From Proteles cristata cristata (taxonomy: Eukaryota; Chordata; Mammalia; Carnivora; Hyaenidae), in contig JAESUZ010000134.1 of NCBI GenBank assembly GCA_017311185.1, positions 398,001 to 462,000 of the forward strand: a DNA stretch of 64,000 nucleotides, read 5' to 3'. Position numbers and translations under genes: made by a program. Below, one piece after another: positions 11,180 to 23,775 of this stretch. Under the pieces are notes generated by a model. That model saw only the letters and a list, made by a program, of their open reading frames with translations. It ran no database searches and was not told the origin of the DNA. Positions within the stretch are counted from its first letter, which is position 1; each line of letters begins with the position of its first letter.

Positions 11180-11985
11180 AGTTTTTAAGCAGAGTCCAGG
11201 TGACATGTGAGGACAGTGGTGTGATAGAGCCTGCGTGGAAGAACAAGTTTGTTACTATTTCTTCCCAGTTCCAGAATTAGGGATCTCACATTAGAAACCT
11301 GAAATCAGCTGAAATGGTTGTACTTATTGGCCAGGTCTACTAATCAGGGCTTTTCCCTTCCCCAGAGAGCTGGCTATCTATTTAGCAACACACCAGTGAT
11401 GAAGGGCTAGTTGACTGTCTATTAGTGAGACCATCTAGGTGATGGCTGACAGTAATTTGGACTAGGGTGATGGCATTGGGATGGTGAAATGTGAAAAGAA
11501 AACTGAGTCAATTTATATTCCTGAACCTTGACAAATTCAATAAGATTATTAAGCTAAAACTTAGATTGTATCATCAAGCACTCACAGTAAGGATTAAGAA
11601 TATCTATACTGCTGGTGTAATTATGATAAAAAGTAATGTAATATTGTGTCAATCCTACCATATTATTGTGAATTAGTAATAGGTGTTAGTCAAGGAGGAT
11701 TTTGATAATCTTTTAATTTATATTGTTATTAATGAAACTATATAAATGGGAAATATGTATATATATAATTGTGCTTTGCACAAAATTCCTTTCTGAATCA
11801 TTCTAATTGATTCTCACTGGAAATGCATATAAATATAAATAAATTTGACTTATTTCCTTATATAAATACTATGATTCCTTACTAGTAATTTCCCTCCTAT
11901 ATTTGGTCTCTATCTTTTATTTACCCTCCTGGGTGTCTTAAATCTCTCCCATTTAAAAAAGAAATCAGAAACTGAGGCATGGGGT
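11180..11985. other. Unique DNA, no gene seen
   Basis: Nothing recognisable. AT-rich, with one A/T dinucleotide-rich stretch around 11750-11770. Confidence 0.5.
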
Positions 11986-13393
11986 AAATGTCTCTTGTGT
12001 AAGGCCTCTGTCACTCAGCATGTTTTTGAGATTCATCCACATTGTTGTAGGTGCCACAGTCATGCCCTTTTATTAGTGAGCAGTGTTGCATGAGATTAAT
12101 GTGTCACAGTTTGATTATTCATTCTGTCCTGTTCTCCTTTGACTACACTTTGCAGACCCGCTGCACAAAACTACAGGACCTCTGGGTGTGCATAGAGAAG
12201 TCGTAATGGCCATCTTTATGCAAACTCACTCTTACACTACTTGTTTCTGATGCTTTGTTCGCTACCCATGAAGAAGTTGCCCAACCCCTGCTTGCACACC
12301 TCTAATGACAGGTAGCTTGTTCCTTTAGAGGGCAGCTTTTTCTGTCCTTGGCCATCCTGTCCTGTTAGACACTCGTCTTCATTTTCAGTTCACATCTACC
12401 TTCCTAATTATTCCTGCAGCTGACCGAGTTCTCATTATGGGGCCATTCAAGGTCCAGATCCCTCTTCCCCACCATAGGCCTTAGGAATCCAGAAGGTGAA
12501 ACCTCTACTTGACAATGTACCAATAGTGTTTAACTTATCAGAATAGTTAGGTACTTTTGGTAGTGTATAATAATTCCATTATATAAATGTATCAGAATGT
12601 ATCGTCTTCTGTTAAAGGATATGTACGTGGCTTGCAATGTTTGCTTTATAAACAGTTCTGCCATGAACATTCATGAGGTCTTAGAGTTGGTATGAAGCTT
12701 CTCTGCAAATAGGATGGCAGAGTTGTAAGGTAGATATATCATTCACTTCAACAGACAGTGCTAAATCATTCTCTAGGGGGTCCCCATTATATACATTCTT
12801 GCCTTCACTTAGATAGGCAAAAGTAAAAAGCCTTATAAGACTGATGAATGTAAATTGGTATCTCATGTGTTTTTTTAAAAATAGTTTATTGTCAAGTTAA
12901 TTTCCATATAACACCTAGTGCTCATCCCCACAAATGCCCTCCTCCATGCCCATCACTCCCCTTCCCCTCCCCCCATCCCTGTCTGCCCTCAGTTTGTTCT
13001 TGACATTCAAGAGTCTCTCATGGTTTGCATCCTTCCTTCTCTCCAACTATTTTTCCCCTTCTTCTCCCCAACGCTCCTCCGTTAAGTTCCTCCTAATCCT
13101 CCTATGCGTGCAAACATATGGTATCTGTCCTTCTCTGCCTGACTTATGTGTTTTTGATTTACATTGGTTTATTTTTTGTGATGTTGAGCATCTTAGCAAG
13201 TTTCTATTGGGTACTTATGTTTCCTGTTCCACAAATTGCCTATTTTTTGTTCATTTCTCTATTGGTAGATTTGTATTTTTTTCTGTATTTATGTAGAGAA
13301 GTTCTTCGTGTATTATGATTTCCAAAGCTGAGTTGCTATGTGTGTTGCAAATCTTTCTTCCATTTTTTGGGATGTCTTTTATAAATTGTGACT
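11986..13393 (-). mobile_element. L1: Old LINE-1 ORF2 3' region, fragmented
   Basis: Segments such as 'gagattcatccacattgttgtagg' at 12029, 'cagttctgccatgaacattca' near 12655 and 'tttttgatttacattggtttatt' after 13150 match the reversed ORF2 C-terminal region of old mammalian LINE-1s. The middle (about 12135-12530) is not clearly LINE-1 and may be another old insertion. A young LINE-1 fragment interrupts it at 12873-13144. Strong divergence; boundaries are approximate. Confidence 0.7.
12873..13144 (-). mobile_element. L1: Very short young LINE-1 insertion (3' UTR only)
   Basis: About 270 bp matching the LINE-1 3' UTR ('tagtttattgtcaagttaatttccatata...') to 'tatctgtccttctctgcctgact'. It is flanked by 'atgtgttttt' (12865-12874 and 13146-13155), a probable target-site duplication, and the older LINE-1 resumes afterwards. 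It has a G-rich sense strand with four G runs (about 12956-12985). Confidence 0.88.
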
Positions 13394-14700
13394 TTTAATA
13401 AATAAGTTTTATTTGGAAAAAGCCCTGAAACTGGAGCATGAATATGAGAACTATCATGTTACTACTCTGAATATAAAACAGCCCTCTTCCCGTGTGGATT
13501 TTCAAAAGAAATGGCACAAATTTTGTGATTTTGACCAGTTCCAGAGTGGAAACAGTTTTTAGAAGAGATAAGTAAAGAGATTTCTCATGGAGAGAGCTCT
13601 TGCCTAGGAGTCTCCCCCATAGCTTTTGGGGGATTTGGAGATGGGATGAGTAACCTTCTAATCGCAAGTCTAATGAAAGGTCTTCAGAAAAATCATTCAG
13701 AAAGTTTCAATGTGTTCTCTTCAGTTGAAAACACAAAGGACAGTTGGCTAATTTATGCCTGAGAAAACTGAAGCAGACTGTGGACTGGAATCTGACATCT
13801 GACCAGAAAAGCTAGAGGGTGAAGATAGGCTGGTCAGCTGGGAAAGGAGCACCTTCTTAAACTCTGAGCTGGTCATAGGACTCAGGTTTTCGTGACTTAT
13901 CTGGAGGGTCAAGAAACCTAGGAAATAGAGACAGAAGACACCCATCCATCCTCGGTAAGGGAACTGCAGGAGAGTGGCCCAGAAAGAGACCTCTAAAGAG
14001 AACAATTGTGTGCCTACCATGAGTCCCTAGACCCAAGCAAAATCTCTTTAAAATTCTTCTGGCTCCTGAGTACCCTTCTTCTCCTCCTCACTTGGTGGCA
14101 GGAATATACTAACTGCAGCTAAGGAAACTTAAATTTTAGGGCCTTCACTTGCACTCAGGCCTTTTACAGGGCTCTAGAATGGATCTTCAAATCTTTCTTC
14201 TTCTTACTCTTATGTGATTTTTTAAACAGACCCCACCAGAATTTATAAACTCCGGGCTTCACAAAACCTGGATGTGTCCCTTGGTACCACTGCTCTTAAT
14301 TCTAGGCAGTCCGACTACTTGCCTTGGGTTTTGTACTTGAGAGAATTGAGTTATGTCCCTTCTCTGGCTCTGCCTCTTTCTTCAAGGTATGAGTTCCAAA
14401 GAGCCAAGAATTCCCACTCACTAGGGGCCTGTGTCTCTACCAGCCACCATGCTAGGATTCAACGAGCCCTGCGTCCTCCCCTCTAGGGTGTAATACCCAT
14501 GGCCCAAAAGACTGCAGCGAAGGAGCTGATTTCTGGCAGAAGGGGAGAGAGTTTAGAGGGGTGGCTGGGGCATTCTCTCTCTGGCCTGTGAGACCATGAA
14601 TATGTGGGAAGAAGCACAGGGTGAGAAGGAAAGAGAGGCAGACTAGGTGTTTGATGTATTAAGCTATATCAATTGATAATGTTTGTGAGAGGATCCTATT
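13394..14700. other. Unclassified, less AT-rich block
   Basis: This 1.3-kb block has visibly higher GC content and few homopolymers compared with its surroundings. It may be an old LTR or endogenous-retrovirus fragment or another decayed repeat, but I recognise no family. Open frames at 13395-13667, 13748-14020 and 14274-14486 have no recognisable motif. Confidence 0.35.
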
Positions 14701-17700
14701 TTTTTTCTTTTTTTAGTCTTTATTCACTTTATTGGAAGATGTGATTGCATCAGTCACTCGTTTCACTGATTTATTAAATAATAAAAAAAAATACTCAAGA
14801 AAGTTGATTGTTTTCAGACTTCATCTGTTACTCAAGAACTAGTGGATTTTACCAAGTAAATAAATAAAAATCTCCAGAGAAACTTCCCCCCTTGATTGAG
14901 TGTTGTTATTTCATTTTTCTGCAGTTTATTGCTCCTTAGTGAGTCATAATATCTGGTCTCTTGTACAGACGATTTGTCAAGCCATGAAATTGTATTGTAA
15001 CATTTGCATTTAGTTTGACAATCTGTCTTTATACATTGAACACACAGTGGCTATTCAGATAAATTGGGATAGCCAGATCAGATGACTGAGGTGTTTCAGT
15101 TCACCAGTGCAGTGCAGTACCATTGTACTCTTCATAGTACAATGTAAATACAGTTTATCAGCTCACTGGAAAAGACTACAGGTGCACCACCACTGTTGTG
15201 AAAGTTGCCAATTGGCAGGGTGCCAATTACCAGCTGTCCCTACTTATATCATCCCATGGAAAAATTCTGTTTTCAGATGAAATGATTCATTGAAATTTAT
15301 TCTATAATTTACATAATAGCGTAGCTGATAATACTATTAACAAATGCTATATTATTCAACATTAATTTACTATTTTCTCCTCCCAGGAATGATGGAATAG
15401 TAGAATAGTATAAAGTAGATAGAATAGTAGAAAAAAATAAAAAGCTTGGATACCTAACATATTTATATTCAATACTAATTTTATTGAAGTCAGTTACTAT
15501 CATGGAAAACATAAGCACAATAGCACCTGCTTTGTGAGGTTGTTTTAAGTATTCAGTATTTCACTGTAATAATTCTGGGCACAAAGAAATAAAACCAACA
15601 AAAGGTAACTGATTTAATATCTCTTGTATGAAAAAGTTGGGAATGAGAGTGGAGGCTTGGAACGTATAAAAATATATGATATTATATGGAATTTATGATA
15701 TATTTATTACACAGGAATTTATGATATTTCCTAAAGTTCATTTAATCATAACATGTGATTTAGTTTTTCATCTGCTAGATTTGAGTTTACAACAAATATT
15801 GCCTTTTAAAAATCTTCTGTAATATGTAGGATATTAATAATTAATAGGTATTCAAAAATACTGGAGACTTTGATTAGTTTTTATTTGTTTTTGAAGTAAA
15901 ACACATTGTATTTGATTTAGAATGTAGAGCCAACCATTATAGTTGTCTGAAACTATTAAATTGAAAACAGAGTTAGGTTTGATTAATGAATAGCCACTCT
16001 TAATATTAACATAGTAAATATTTGAATAAAAGTAATTTTTGAAGAGGTCACATGGAATTCAAACAGTAATTTTATCATCCAGATTGAAAAGAAAGATCTC
16101 TGAACTATGAGTCTGGAAACTCAACTCCCATATCTGGAACAGGGCAAGGTTGTTTGTATTTCTAAACTATAGCTGTCATTAAAACAAACAGCAACACAAA
16201 TTTCACCAAGAACTTTTAGGAGTTAAACTGTAAGAAAGCAGGTTGTAAAATGTGAATGAGCCCATTTTTCTTCTTTGCTTTTTAGAATAGTCTATAATTA
16301 ACATTCATGAATATTTTCAAATCTCTCCGAATTATAGGAATCATGTGATTGATGAAAAATCAAGGTATTTGTGGAATAATAAACTCCCATGCACTTCTAT
16401 AATATTTGCACACCTTTATTATGTTACTTACCCCCCATAAAATATAATTGCTTGTATTTTGTGTACTCACCAGAGATTTAAGACTAGTATTCTTTGAAGA
16501 TAGATATTTTCTATCAATTTTTCCTGGTTTTGTTTTTGTTTGTTAATATCATTTACTTAACACAGAGTTTTATACATTGTACTCATTGGGTTATTATTTG
16601 TTGGATTGGTAAATACAGTGTTTAAAATAATTTGTTAATTCAGTAGTACTAATATAGTTTATATTAAGAGTCATGTAGTGTTCTTAGCTTTACAAATATT
16701 AACTCATTTAGTTCTTTCCTTAAGTTCTATGATTATCTTCAGGTTACAACCTTGGAAACCAAGGCACACAAGATAAAGTAATTTATCCAAGATGACCTTT
16801 TAAATAAAATAAATTGTACTTTTTTCTCAGTTATTTTAAGTGCTACATGTTGAACCTGACACACTAGGCAGTCATTATTTTTCATATTCAGTTCTTTGTA
16901 TAGACACCTACAGCCTAAAAAATAAAATATAGATCCCATTATAAACCAATAATGGAAAAGATGATTAGCATTTGCATATCAAAATAAACAGAACTCAAGT
17001 AACAAAATCTGTTACTGTTGATTATCACAATCAATCAGTGCCTCTTCATCTGTGTATATATTTCACCTCAAATGAACCAAGACGCAAAGAAAACTGTTTT
17101 TATTCCTTTTGTCATACTAAGTGTCCTTAACTAGCTACTTGTTAACACTTATTTTGTTAGCATTTTCTTTTTTTTTTTTTCATTTCTTTGGAAAATAACT
17201 CTTATCAAGATCAAATCAATAAAGTTAAAATTACATACTTTTCAAAGAATAAAGAATAACATATGGATTTAGAGAGATAATAGAAGATGGTGAAACTAAA
17301 CAAGGCATTTCCCCAACTAATCTATTCATTTAAAATATCACATGCTTTAAGACATATCATAATATAGCACATCACAATATTATTTGAAGAATTTATATAC
17401 CTAGATACTCTTTTAAAAACTTAGTTATTGAATGATTTTTACTTTTTTACAGAAGTGAGTTTAGTACTTTCTATGTAATTTGGACCAGAAATAAAGTCTT
17501 CTTAAGAGTTATGCCTTGATCTGAAAGGCATATGAAGGCCTATAAGGAAGATATGTACAAAGATGATTATGTAAAAGGATAAGTCTTATAACAGTCAGTG
17601 GATATACCAGTTTTCTTATCACTGAAATTTTTTATGTGACTAGTATGAATGATGTAGGTAGATTCAGATGTTATAGATGTAATGGAGCTCAGTGATCTTT

Positions 17701-17940
17701 CAAATTTCTTCCAGTCTAGAGAACCTGTTCCAAATAATATCATTAATATTATTTAATTTAATAGTAATTATTATTGTCTTATAGCAAGCCTAGTATAACA
17801 TTTTTAAATCAAAGAACTATAAATGCTTTGAATTTTAATAATTAAGATATAACATAGCTTGATCAGTTACAGGATTGTGATTTTTATTTTTATTCTTTTC
17901 TAACAAAACTAAGGTAGAAGAAAATCTTTTTAAAGTATGC
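14701..17940. other. Long unique AT-rich stretch, no gene seen
   Basis: There is no recognisable gene or repeat family. It contains a small perfect hairpin at 15121-15144. Short open frames (15309-15518 and 16739-16939, both minus) look like chance. Confidence 0.55.
15121..15144. repeat. Small perfect hairpin
   Basis: A 9-bp stem (cattgtact / agtacaatg) closes a 6-base loop. It does not extend beyond 9 bp, so it is too short for a typical microRNA precursor. Confidence 0.7.
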
Positions 17941-17944
17941 TGTG

Positions 17945-18171
17945 TTTGTTTTTTTTTTTTGTCATTTTGGTGTTTTTGTTTTTGTTTTTTGATAGAGATT
18001 GAGTGAGCATGAGCAGGCGAGAGGCAGAGGGAGAGGAATAGAGAGAGAATCTTAAGCAGGCTACATGCCCAGAGCCAAGACTGATGCAGGGCTCGATCTC
18101 ATGACCATGAGTTCATGACCTGAGCTGAAATCAAGAGTGACACTTAACCAGCTGAGCCATCCAAGTGGCCC
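17945..18171 (-). mobile_element. SINEC: Carnivore tRNA-type SINE, diverged
   Basis: T-rich tail, degenerate GA stretch and a reversed tRNA-like head ending 'gagccatccaagtggccc'. The flanks aaagtatgctg (17934-17944) and aaagtgtgctg (18172-18182) form a target-site duplication with one mismatch. Confidence 0.88.
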
Positions 18172-18173
18172 AA

Positions 18174-18389
18174 AGTGTGCTGGGTCTTTATATTAATTCT
18201 TTCTATTTATATTCTCTATGTGTTTCATTAGTCCGTATCAGTTACAGTTTACTAGAAGAAGTTTCTGCATTTCATTTTGTTTGGTTTTTAATCTGTATTG
18301 AGATGATTGGAAATTCATGTTGCACTTTTGGGTTTTCTGCACAGTTAGGATGGTGGCAAATTTTTATCTACATTCCCTGAAAAATTCTA
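18174..18389. other. Unique DNA
   Basis: No feature recognised apart from an open frame at 18165-18380 that starts inside the SINE flank and is judged chance. Confidence 0.5.
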
Positions 18390-18966
18390 TGTGTTACTTA
18401 AGAGCCTAAAATTAAGGCCTCCATTAAGAGCAACCTCGGGTTGCACATAGCCCCAGTCCCAGTTCCAGGAAAAGCCTCAGATTGTTCAAGGCTAAAGCCA
18501 TCCTCGGACCACCCTCAGATCAGCTAATCAAAAAAACATTCCTATGGTCTGAGTCAAGGCTGTGAACTGCGGTTATTTTATACAAACGAGCCAATTTCTC
18601 ACTGTTTGCCTGAACCCCACGTGGGCCCTTTGAACTCACCTCATAATTGGTCATTTTCAAAGAATTCTCAAAAGTTATGATTGGGTCCCACCAAAAGTAA
18701 TGAACACCTCACAGATACCGAATGGTCGAAACTGTTGCCATGGGTGCTGTACAATTGTAATTGGTGCTTATGTGATGATGCTGTACATACTGTAACATCC
18801 CTTACTCCTTAAAAACCCTGTTCGCTGCTGTTCTTCACCTCACCTTGCTGCCAATACACCGGTAGGTGGGTGAGACCCTGCTCGAGCTTGTAATAAAGAT
18901 CCTTTTGTATTTGCATCGGTGTCGGCTACTTGGCGCTCTCTGAGAACTAGTTAATCGGGCACAACA
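18390..18966 (+). mobile_element. Endogenous gammaretrovirus-like LTR
   Basis: About 575 bp beginning TG ('tgtgttactta'; start may be 18390 or 18392) and ending CA at 18965-18966. A TATA-like 'ccttaaaaacc' lies near 18808-18818 and an AATAAA polyadenylation signal at 18892-18897. It is followed directly by a proline-type primer-binding site, which fixes the 3' edge and the plus orientation. By position U3 is upstream of about 18840, with R and U5 after it. Family not identified. No second LTR is seen downstream. Confidence 0.85.
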
Positions 18967-18968
18967 TT

Positions 18969-18986
18969 TGGGGGCTCTCCCAGGAT
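18969..18986 (+). other. Retroviral primer-binding site (tRNA-Pro type)
   Basis: tgggggctctcccaggat follows the LTR end after the usual two-base gap. It matches the tRNA-Pro primer-binding site typical of gammaretroviruses at 15 of 18 positions, in my comparison from general knowledge. Confidence 0.85.
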
Positions 18987-19320
18987 TCCCCAAGACCCCC
19001 AGGACCCCCGAACTGGAGGGCCATCCAGCTGGTAAGAATCTCTTTCTGTTGTGTTTATCTGTGTAACTCTGGTCTCCAGACAAATCTGTATTAAGTGACG
19101 AAAGGTGGTTACCGCGGACGCGCTGGGGGCCACGGTCGTGAGAGACCTGGAAGACGTTCCAGGCTCCTTCTCTATCGGAGGGGAAGAAGTGTCCAGTGGA
19201 CTGCCCCTAACCTGTATTCTGTATTGGTTCAGAGGGACAAGGCAGGTTGTGCCCATGATACAACCGAAAGCCTTCATCCCAGTTTCAGTTTCGTTTCCCT
19301 GTGCAGCGAACTTTGTTACT
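18987..19320 (+). mobile_element. Endogenous retrovirus 5' leader remnant, no gag
   Basis: GC-rich sequence directly after the primer-binding site, with a good splice-donor match (gctg|gtaagaat, GT at 19032) in the usual leader position. It fades into AT-rich unique DNA near 19320. Short open frames (19095-19328 and 19105-19332) show no gag homology I can recognise. The gag, pol, env and 3' LTR sequences expected of a provirus are absent, so this is a deleted provirus. The right boundary is approximate. Confidence 0.7.
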
Positions 19321-20117
19321 TTTTATGAGTAGTTCACTACTGTTTATTAAACTGAATTTAGTTTTAATCCTTTTTATGTGAGACATCAAGAAATTATCAA
19401 ATTTCTAAAATGTCAAGGATTTAACATCTTAAAGTTTAAAGAAACAGCCACACCTTATAATAGAAAATAAATTAAAATATACAAAATGGGATCATGACCC
19501 CAGCTCTTTTATAACCTAAATGTCTTACCTTAAGTAAATAATGTGATTCCTGTGTTCCTATCTCCTTTTAAAAATGAATATTTTTTGAGGTCCCATAATC
19601 TCTTACTCTACAGTTTGTTACCATTTTAACATTTCTTTGTGCTATGTAACTCCAAAAATTTGATAAAATAATCAATGCAAGCTAAATATTAGTAAATTTA
19701 TAATAATTTGTATTTTTAAACATTTTTGTCATTTAGAAACTAGTCTATTATGTTTACAACAAGCTATAAACTTTAGTGTCAGAATTCTAAGATAAATTCT
19801 GTCACTTTCTAGATGGAAATTTAAACATTTTTCCTGTTTTAGGAAAACATCAGTGTATATTCTAATTTTCTGGTTTTTTTCATCATAGCCTGATTGACTG
19901 AATAATGTCAAAGATTAAGTTAAGTGTATAAATGCCAAAGTCAATATTTGACTAGTGAGAGTCACAAAATTATATTTTATATACTTTTTATCCTAAGTGT
20001 ATTATTTCTGTCATTATAAATAACTATGAAAATAATCTCATCCTTGGTCATCCATTCAGAATGTGGTAATATAATAAAGATAGGGAAGCAGTCTCTTTTT
20101 ACTTCTTATTTTTCCAT

Positions 20118-20252
20118 TTGAAATTCACATATTTCATGAGAAATATACTCATCAGTTAAAAAGAAATCCTGAAAAATACTGCATTACATTGAATTGAGCA
20201 TGCATGCTTTATCATTTAATTGGAATAAGAAACTGAAAGCATTTTTAAAATG
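20118..20252 (+). repeat. 135-bp perfect direct repeat, copy 1
   Basis: Identical, base by base as I read it, to 20695-20829 (offset 577). It contains the palindromic 'gagcatgcatgctt' and no match to SINE or LINE sequence. Confidence 0.95.
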
Positions 20253-20694
20253 AATAAAAGTTTACTTTCAGAACACTGATAATGTCAAAAATATAATGGG
20301 AAGCAGTTGGCTGATATTAAAGACTGCAATTTTATGATTTCAATTTAACATAGTTTCCATATCTTTCACATCATTAATTACTGGACAGTTTAATTTTTTT
20401 CTTTTTTTGCATAGTGAATGGCTACCCTTTAAATTTAAAACTATATACATTTCATGGTTATAAGATTAATATGCCTCAAAAATATTTTTCTCTTTATCCT
20501 AGAAAGAAAAAAAGAACACTAATATGAAATGACTTGTTAAATCTACCGTGGTATTATCCTAATTATTGATTACATTTTTTTTTCCAATGCCAATAGTTGA
20601 CCTAGAGGGAAAATAAATTACTAGGAGCTACAAAAAGCCCTGAAAGAAATTGAAGGTGATTTTATTTCACCCATGACCATGATGGGAATGGGAA

Positions 20695-20829
20695 TTGAAA
20701 TTCACATATTTCATGAGAAATATACTCATCAGTTAAAAAGAAATCCTGAAAAATACTGCATTACATTGAATTGAGCATGCATGCTTTATCATTTAATTGG
20801 AATAAGAAACTGAAAGCATTTTTAAAATG
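20695..20829 (+). repeat. 135-bp perfect direct repeat, copy 2
   Basis: Same orientation as copy 1. The sequences on both sides differ from those of copy 1, so the repeat boundaries are sharp. Confidence 0.95.
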
Positions 20830-21270
20830 TTATAATAGGATATTACAACATCTTTTATAGTTTTTATCTTCTTAACAATGCTGACGTTTTAAGCCTGAGG
20901 TTGTCCTCTGATGACCCAGAGGCCCTGGAAAGTAATCTTTAACTACTTTTTGGTGGATCATACAAATTGAACTGAGAACAGAACGGAAGTTTTAAAGCAT
21001 GCTGAATGAATTTCCAGGTGATATTGAACACATTGCTTTCTAACCATTTGTCTACAGGAATTTAGTTGAGTTGAAGGACCAGTTCATGAAAATACGTCTA
21101 TCTTATACCAGTAAAGACAAAGTTTGATTCAAGTTTTACTGATCCTCTATTTCACTGTTAATACAGTGGATAACCTCTAATGCCAGAAGAAAGTATTTAA
21201 GTTTTAAGAGGGCAGAGACGCTTATGTATATTTTTTATTAGTGCTCTTTTAGATTATAAAATTATAAAAT

Positions 21271-21358
21271 TAAATTTTTTTAAATGTTTATTTTGAGAGA
21301 GAGAGAGACAGAGCACAAGTTGGAGAGGGGCAGAGAGAGAGGGAGACACAGCTTCTGA
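21271..21358 (-). mobile_element. SINEC: SINE 3'-half fragment
   Basis: T-rich tail, GA tract and 'gagagagagggagacacag' only; the tRNA-like head is missing. Confidence 0.8.
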
Positions 21359-21714
21359 AAACAAGAATTTGTTAAGTGAAAATACTACTTTTGAGCCTTT
21401 AAATTGACAGAATGATAAACAGTGTATACTAATTATTCATATGAAATCAAGTAACCTTGCTTACATTTAGTAGATCAAAAATTTGGGGAATAAGTTACAG
21501 TTTTGCTATCTTTAAAGTAAGAGCTAATGAAAACCATAAGTAAAAATGGATCACATATGTGCTGTTTTCTGCACTGCTAACACCTTTACTCTAAAGGGAG
21601 GTTTGTTGGTAAGCTGCAAGACTGCCACTTCATGCCAGAATCCATCAACATTTTTATTATGTATTCAGTGATATCTGAAGCTCTTTTTAAAAAGCATGGG
21701 GAAGTGCTGTATGT
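21359..21714. other. Unique DNA
   Basis: No recognisable feature. Confidence 0.5.
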
Positions 21715-22320
21715 AGTGTAGAAAACAGTACGGTGTTTCCTCAAAAAGTTAAATATAGAATAACCATATGAATCGGCAATTTCACTCCCATATGTATACC
21801 CAAAATAACTGGAAAAAAAAGGGCTCCAACAAGTATTTGCACACCATGTTCACAGCAACATTATTTACAGCAGCCAAAAGTATTGAAGTTGTATTTACAA
21901 AACCTTCAATAGGTTGAAGCAACCAGGTGTCCATTGACAGATGAATGGATAAACAAAATGTGGTATATACATACAATGGAATATTATCCTTAAAATAAGG
22001 AAGGAAGTACTGATGCATAGTATAACATGGATAGGCCTTAAAGGCATGTTAAATGGTAATAGCCACAAAAGTACAAATGCTATATGGTTTTACTTATATA
22101 AGGTTCTTTAAAAAAATCAAATTCACTGAGGCAGATGGTAGAAAGGTGATCTCCAGGGGTGAGGAAGGCAGAATGGTGAATTATTGTTTAATAGATGTGA
22201 GGCTTCAGTTTGGGCAGATGAAAAGTTCTGAAGATAGTGGTATAGCAAATCCCAAATGCCATGTTTCAAAGATTAGTGCCAAGCTGATAGTGTTCACTAA
22301 ATCAGTGGTTAAACACACAG
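21715..22320 (+). mobile_element. L1: Old LINE-1 fragment (ORF2 C-terminus and 3' UTR)
   Basis: Plus-strand sequence with the conserved run 'ttcacagcaacattatttacagcagcc', 'gtccattgacagatgaatggataa' and 'atacaatggaatattatcc', as in the ORF2 C-terminal region of mammalian LINE-1. Diverged, with no intact frame. Confidence 0.82.
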
Positions 22321-22429
22321 CTTCTAAGAGCCTATCCTAGGAGATTTATATATGAATATGTATATATTTATGTATATATGTAAAAGAATATTCTCTTATA
22401 TATTTACTTCATAATATTTATGATAATTT

Positions 22430-22565
22430 TTAATAGTGAATGCAAGGACCCTTTCTTTTATCCACCATTGAATTTTACGGCTTAAGGATGGTACCAGATT
22501 TAGAATCTGAGCCCTGATAATAAATGTTGACATGAAATAAATAGTTGAAACAATGAATGTTCATT
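22430..22565 (+). repeat. L2: LINE-2-like 3' end
   Basis: 'gcaaggacccttt...' followed by 'gataataaatgttgacatgaaataaatagttgaaacaatgaatg' resembles the L2 3' terminus ending in TGAATG-type repeats. Weak similarity. Confidence 0.4.
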
Positions 22566-23685
22566 TAGTGCTATATAGATTGTAGTAGAGATGTCAACAC
22601 ATTCCCTGTCTCTGAATCACCATTTGTGAGGAAATTTAAGATTAATGATTAGACTACATGATCATTTAAGCCCTCTGTAGTCCAAGAGTTATGCATGAAG
22701 AAAGGTATACATATGTAAATATAATACGTATAAGAAGTCTTCTAAATGTGAGTCCTATGAATATGAAGAACAAAATTAAGAAATAGTGAGAAAAGGCTTA
22801 AGTGGCTGAAAAGAGAAGCAATGTGAAAATTATTTGTTAACCTTTTATTTTACATTTAGTTTATAATTACAACTTTTGGGAAAGTGATGGATTTTGAACA
22901 AAATAGAATGATACCTCTCAAGATATGATATCTCTTACTTCAATTGCATATAATTATGTTAACAGCATCATTTTCACAAGAATACACCAAGATTTTACTG
23001 ACCTTCCCAAAGCCTTTTAAAATTTTCAGTTAATGTAAGAATCATCATTCAAGCACATTGTGTTGAGAATGGGAACAGGAATGGAAAGAGTATTTGAGAG
23101 CGGATTAATTTTATAAGTAGTTCACTTGTGAATATTTTATTGTATGGAAGATTTTACTTCTCTATACAGAATCATAAATATGAGTACTTGGATAATAAAT
23201 ACTAGGATAATGAGAATGCCTTGTACTTTATTGAGTTCTGGGATTAATAATTAATGATGTGGGTAGATAATTTTCCAATTCTGTGATTAACTTTAGTCTG
23301 ATAACTGAAACCATTTTTCAACTTTTATTTCTTTCAAAAAACTGCTTTCTTGATTCATGTTTCAGTATATTATACAGGGTCATTAACACCAGTGTCCTGA
23401 GAAATGATGAAGAGAAAATATTTCCACATGGAGATGGAATATGATCTCAAGTGTTAAAAATGAATTTCAGTATCTTGTATTTTAGTCTTATAAGTGATAA
23501 TCCTCTTATTTTGACCTGTGAGAGAGAACTAGTATGCCATTTCAAAAATTTGCATTTTTAAGATATGTTTAGGAAATGCACAAGGCAGTGATAAAGAGCT
23601 CATTCTTGAGGGTTAACATTCTTGTAATATCTATTGAGATTTTGCAGATCTCAGAGAAAGTGGGAAATTGTGAATTTGGACAAAA
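22566..23685. other. Unique AT-rich DNA
   Basis: No gene or repeat family recognised. Confidence 0.5.
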
Positions 23686-23775
23686 TTATCATTTTGTATC
23701 TTGAACGTTTGGTGACCTTGAGCAAGCTACATAAGCTCTCTGAATCTTACCTGCTTTTCTCAAATAACAACTAAA
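23686..23775 (+). repeat. MIR: MIR fragment
   Basis: 'ggtgaccttgagcaagctacataagctctctgaatcttacctgcttttctc' matches the MIR core region ('gtgaccttgggcaagtcac...' style). Confidence 0.65.

Larger units (their letters stand above)
19331..21264. other. Unique AT-rich DNA containing a 135-bp direct duplication
   Basis: No gene or dispersed repeat recognised. It holds two identical 135-bp copies at 20118-20252 and 20695-20829. Confidence 0.6.

Noticed and set aside
15121..15144. MicroRNA hairpin
   Set aside because: The stem is only 9 bp and does not extend.
19314..19320. 'tgttact' at the end of the retroviral leader, the same as the likely LTR start
   Set aside because: Could be the first bases of a deleted 3' LTR, followed by a 'ttttatg' resembling the left flank 'ttctatg', but seven bases are too few to claim it.
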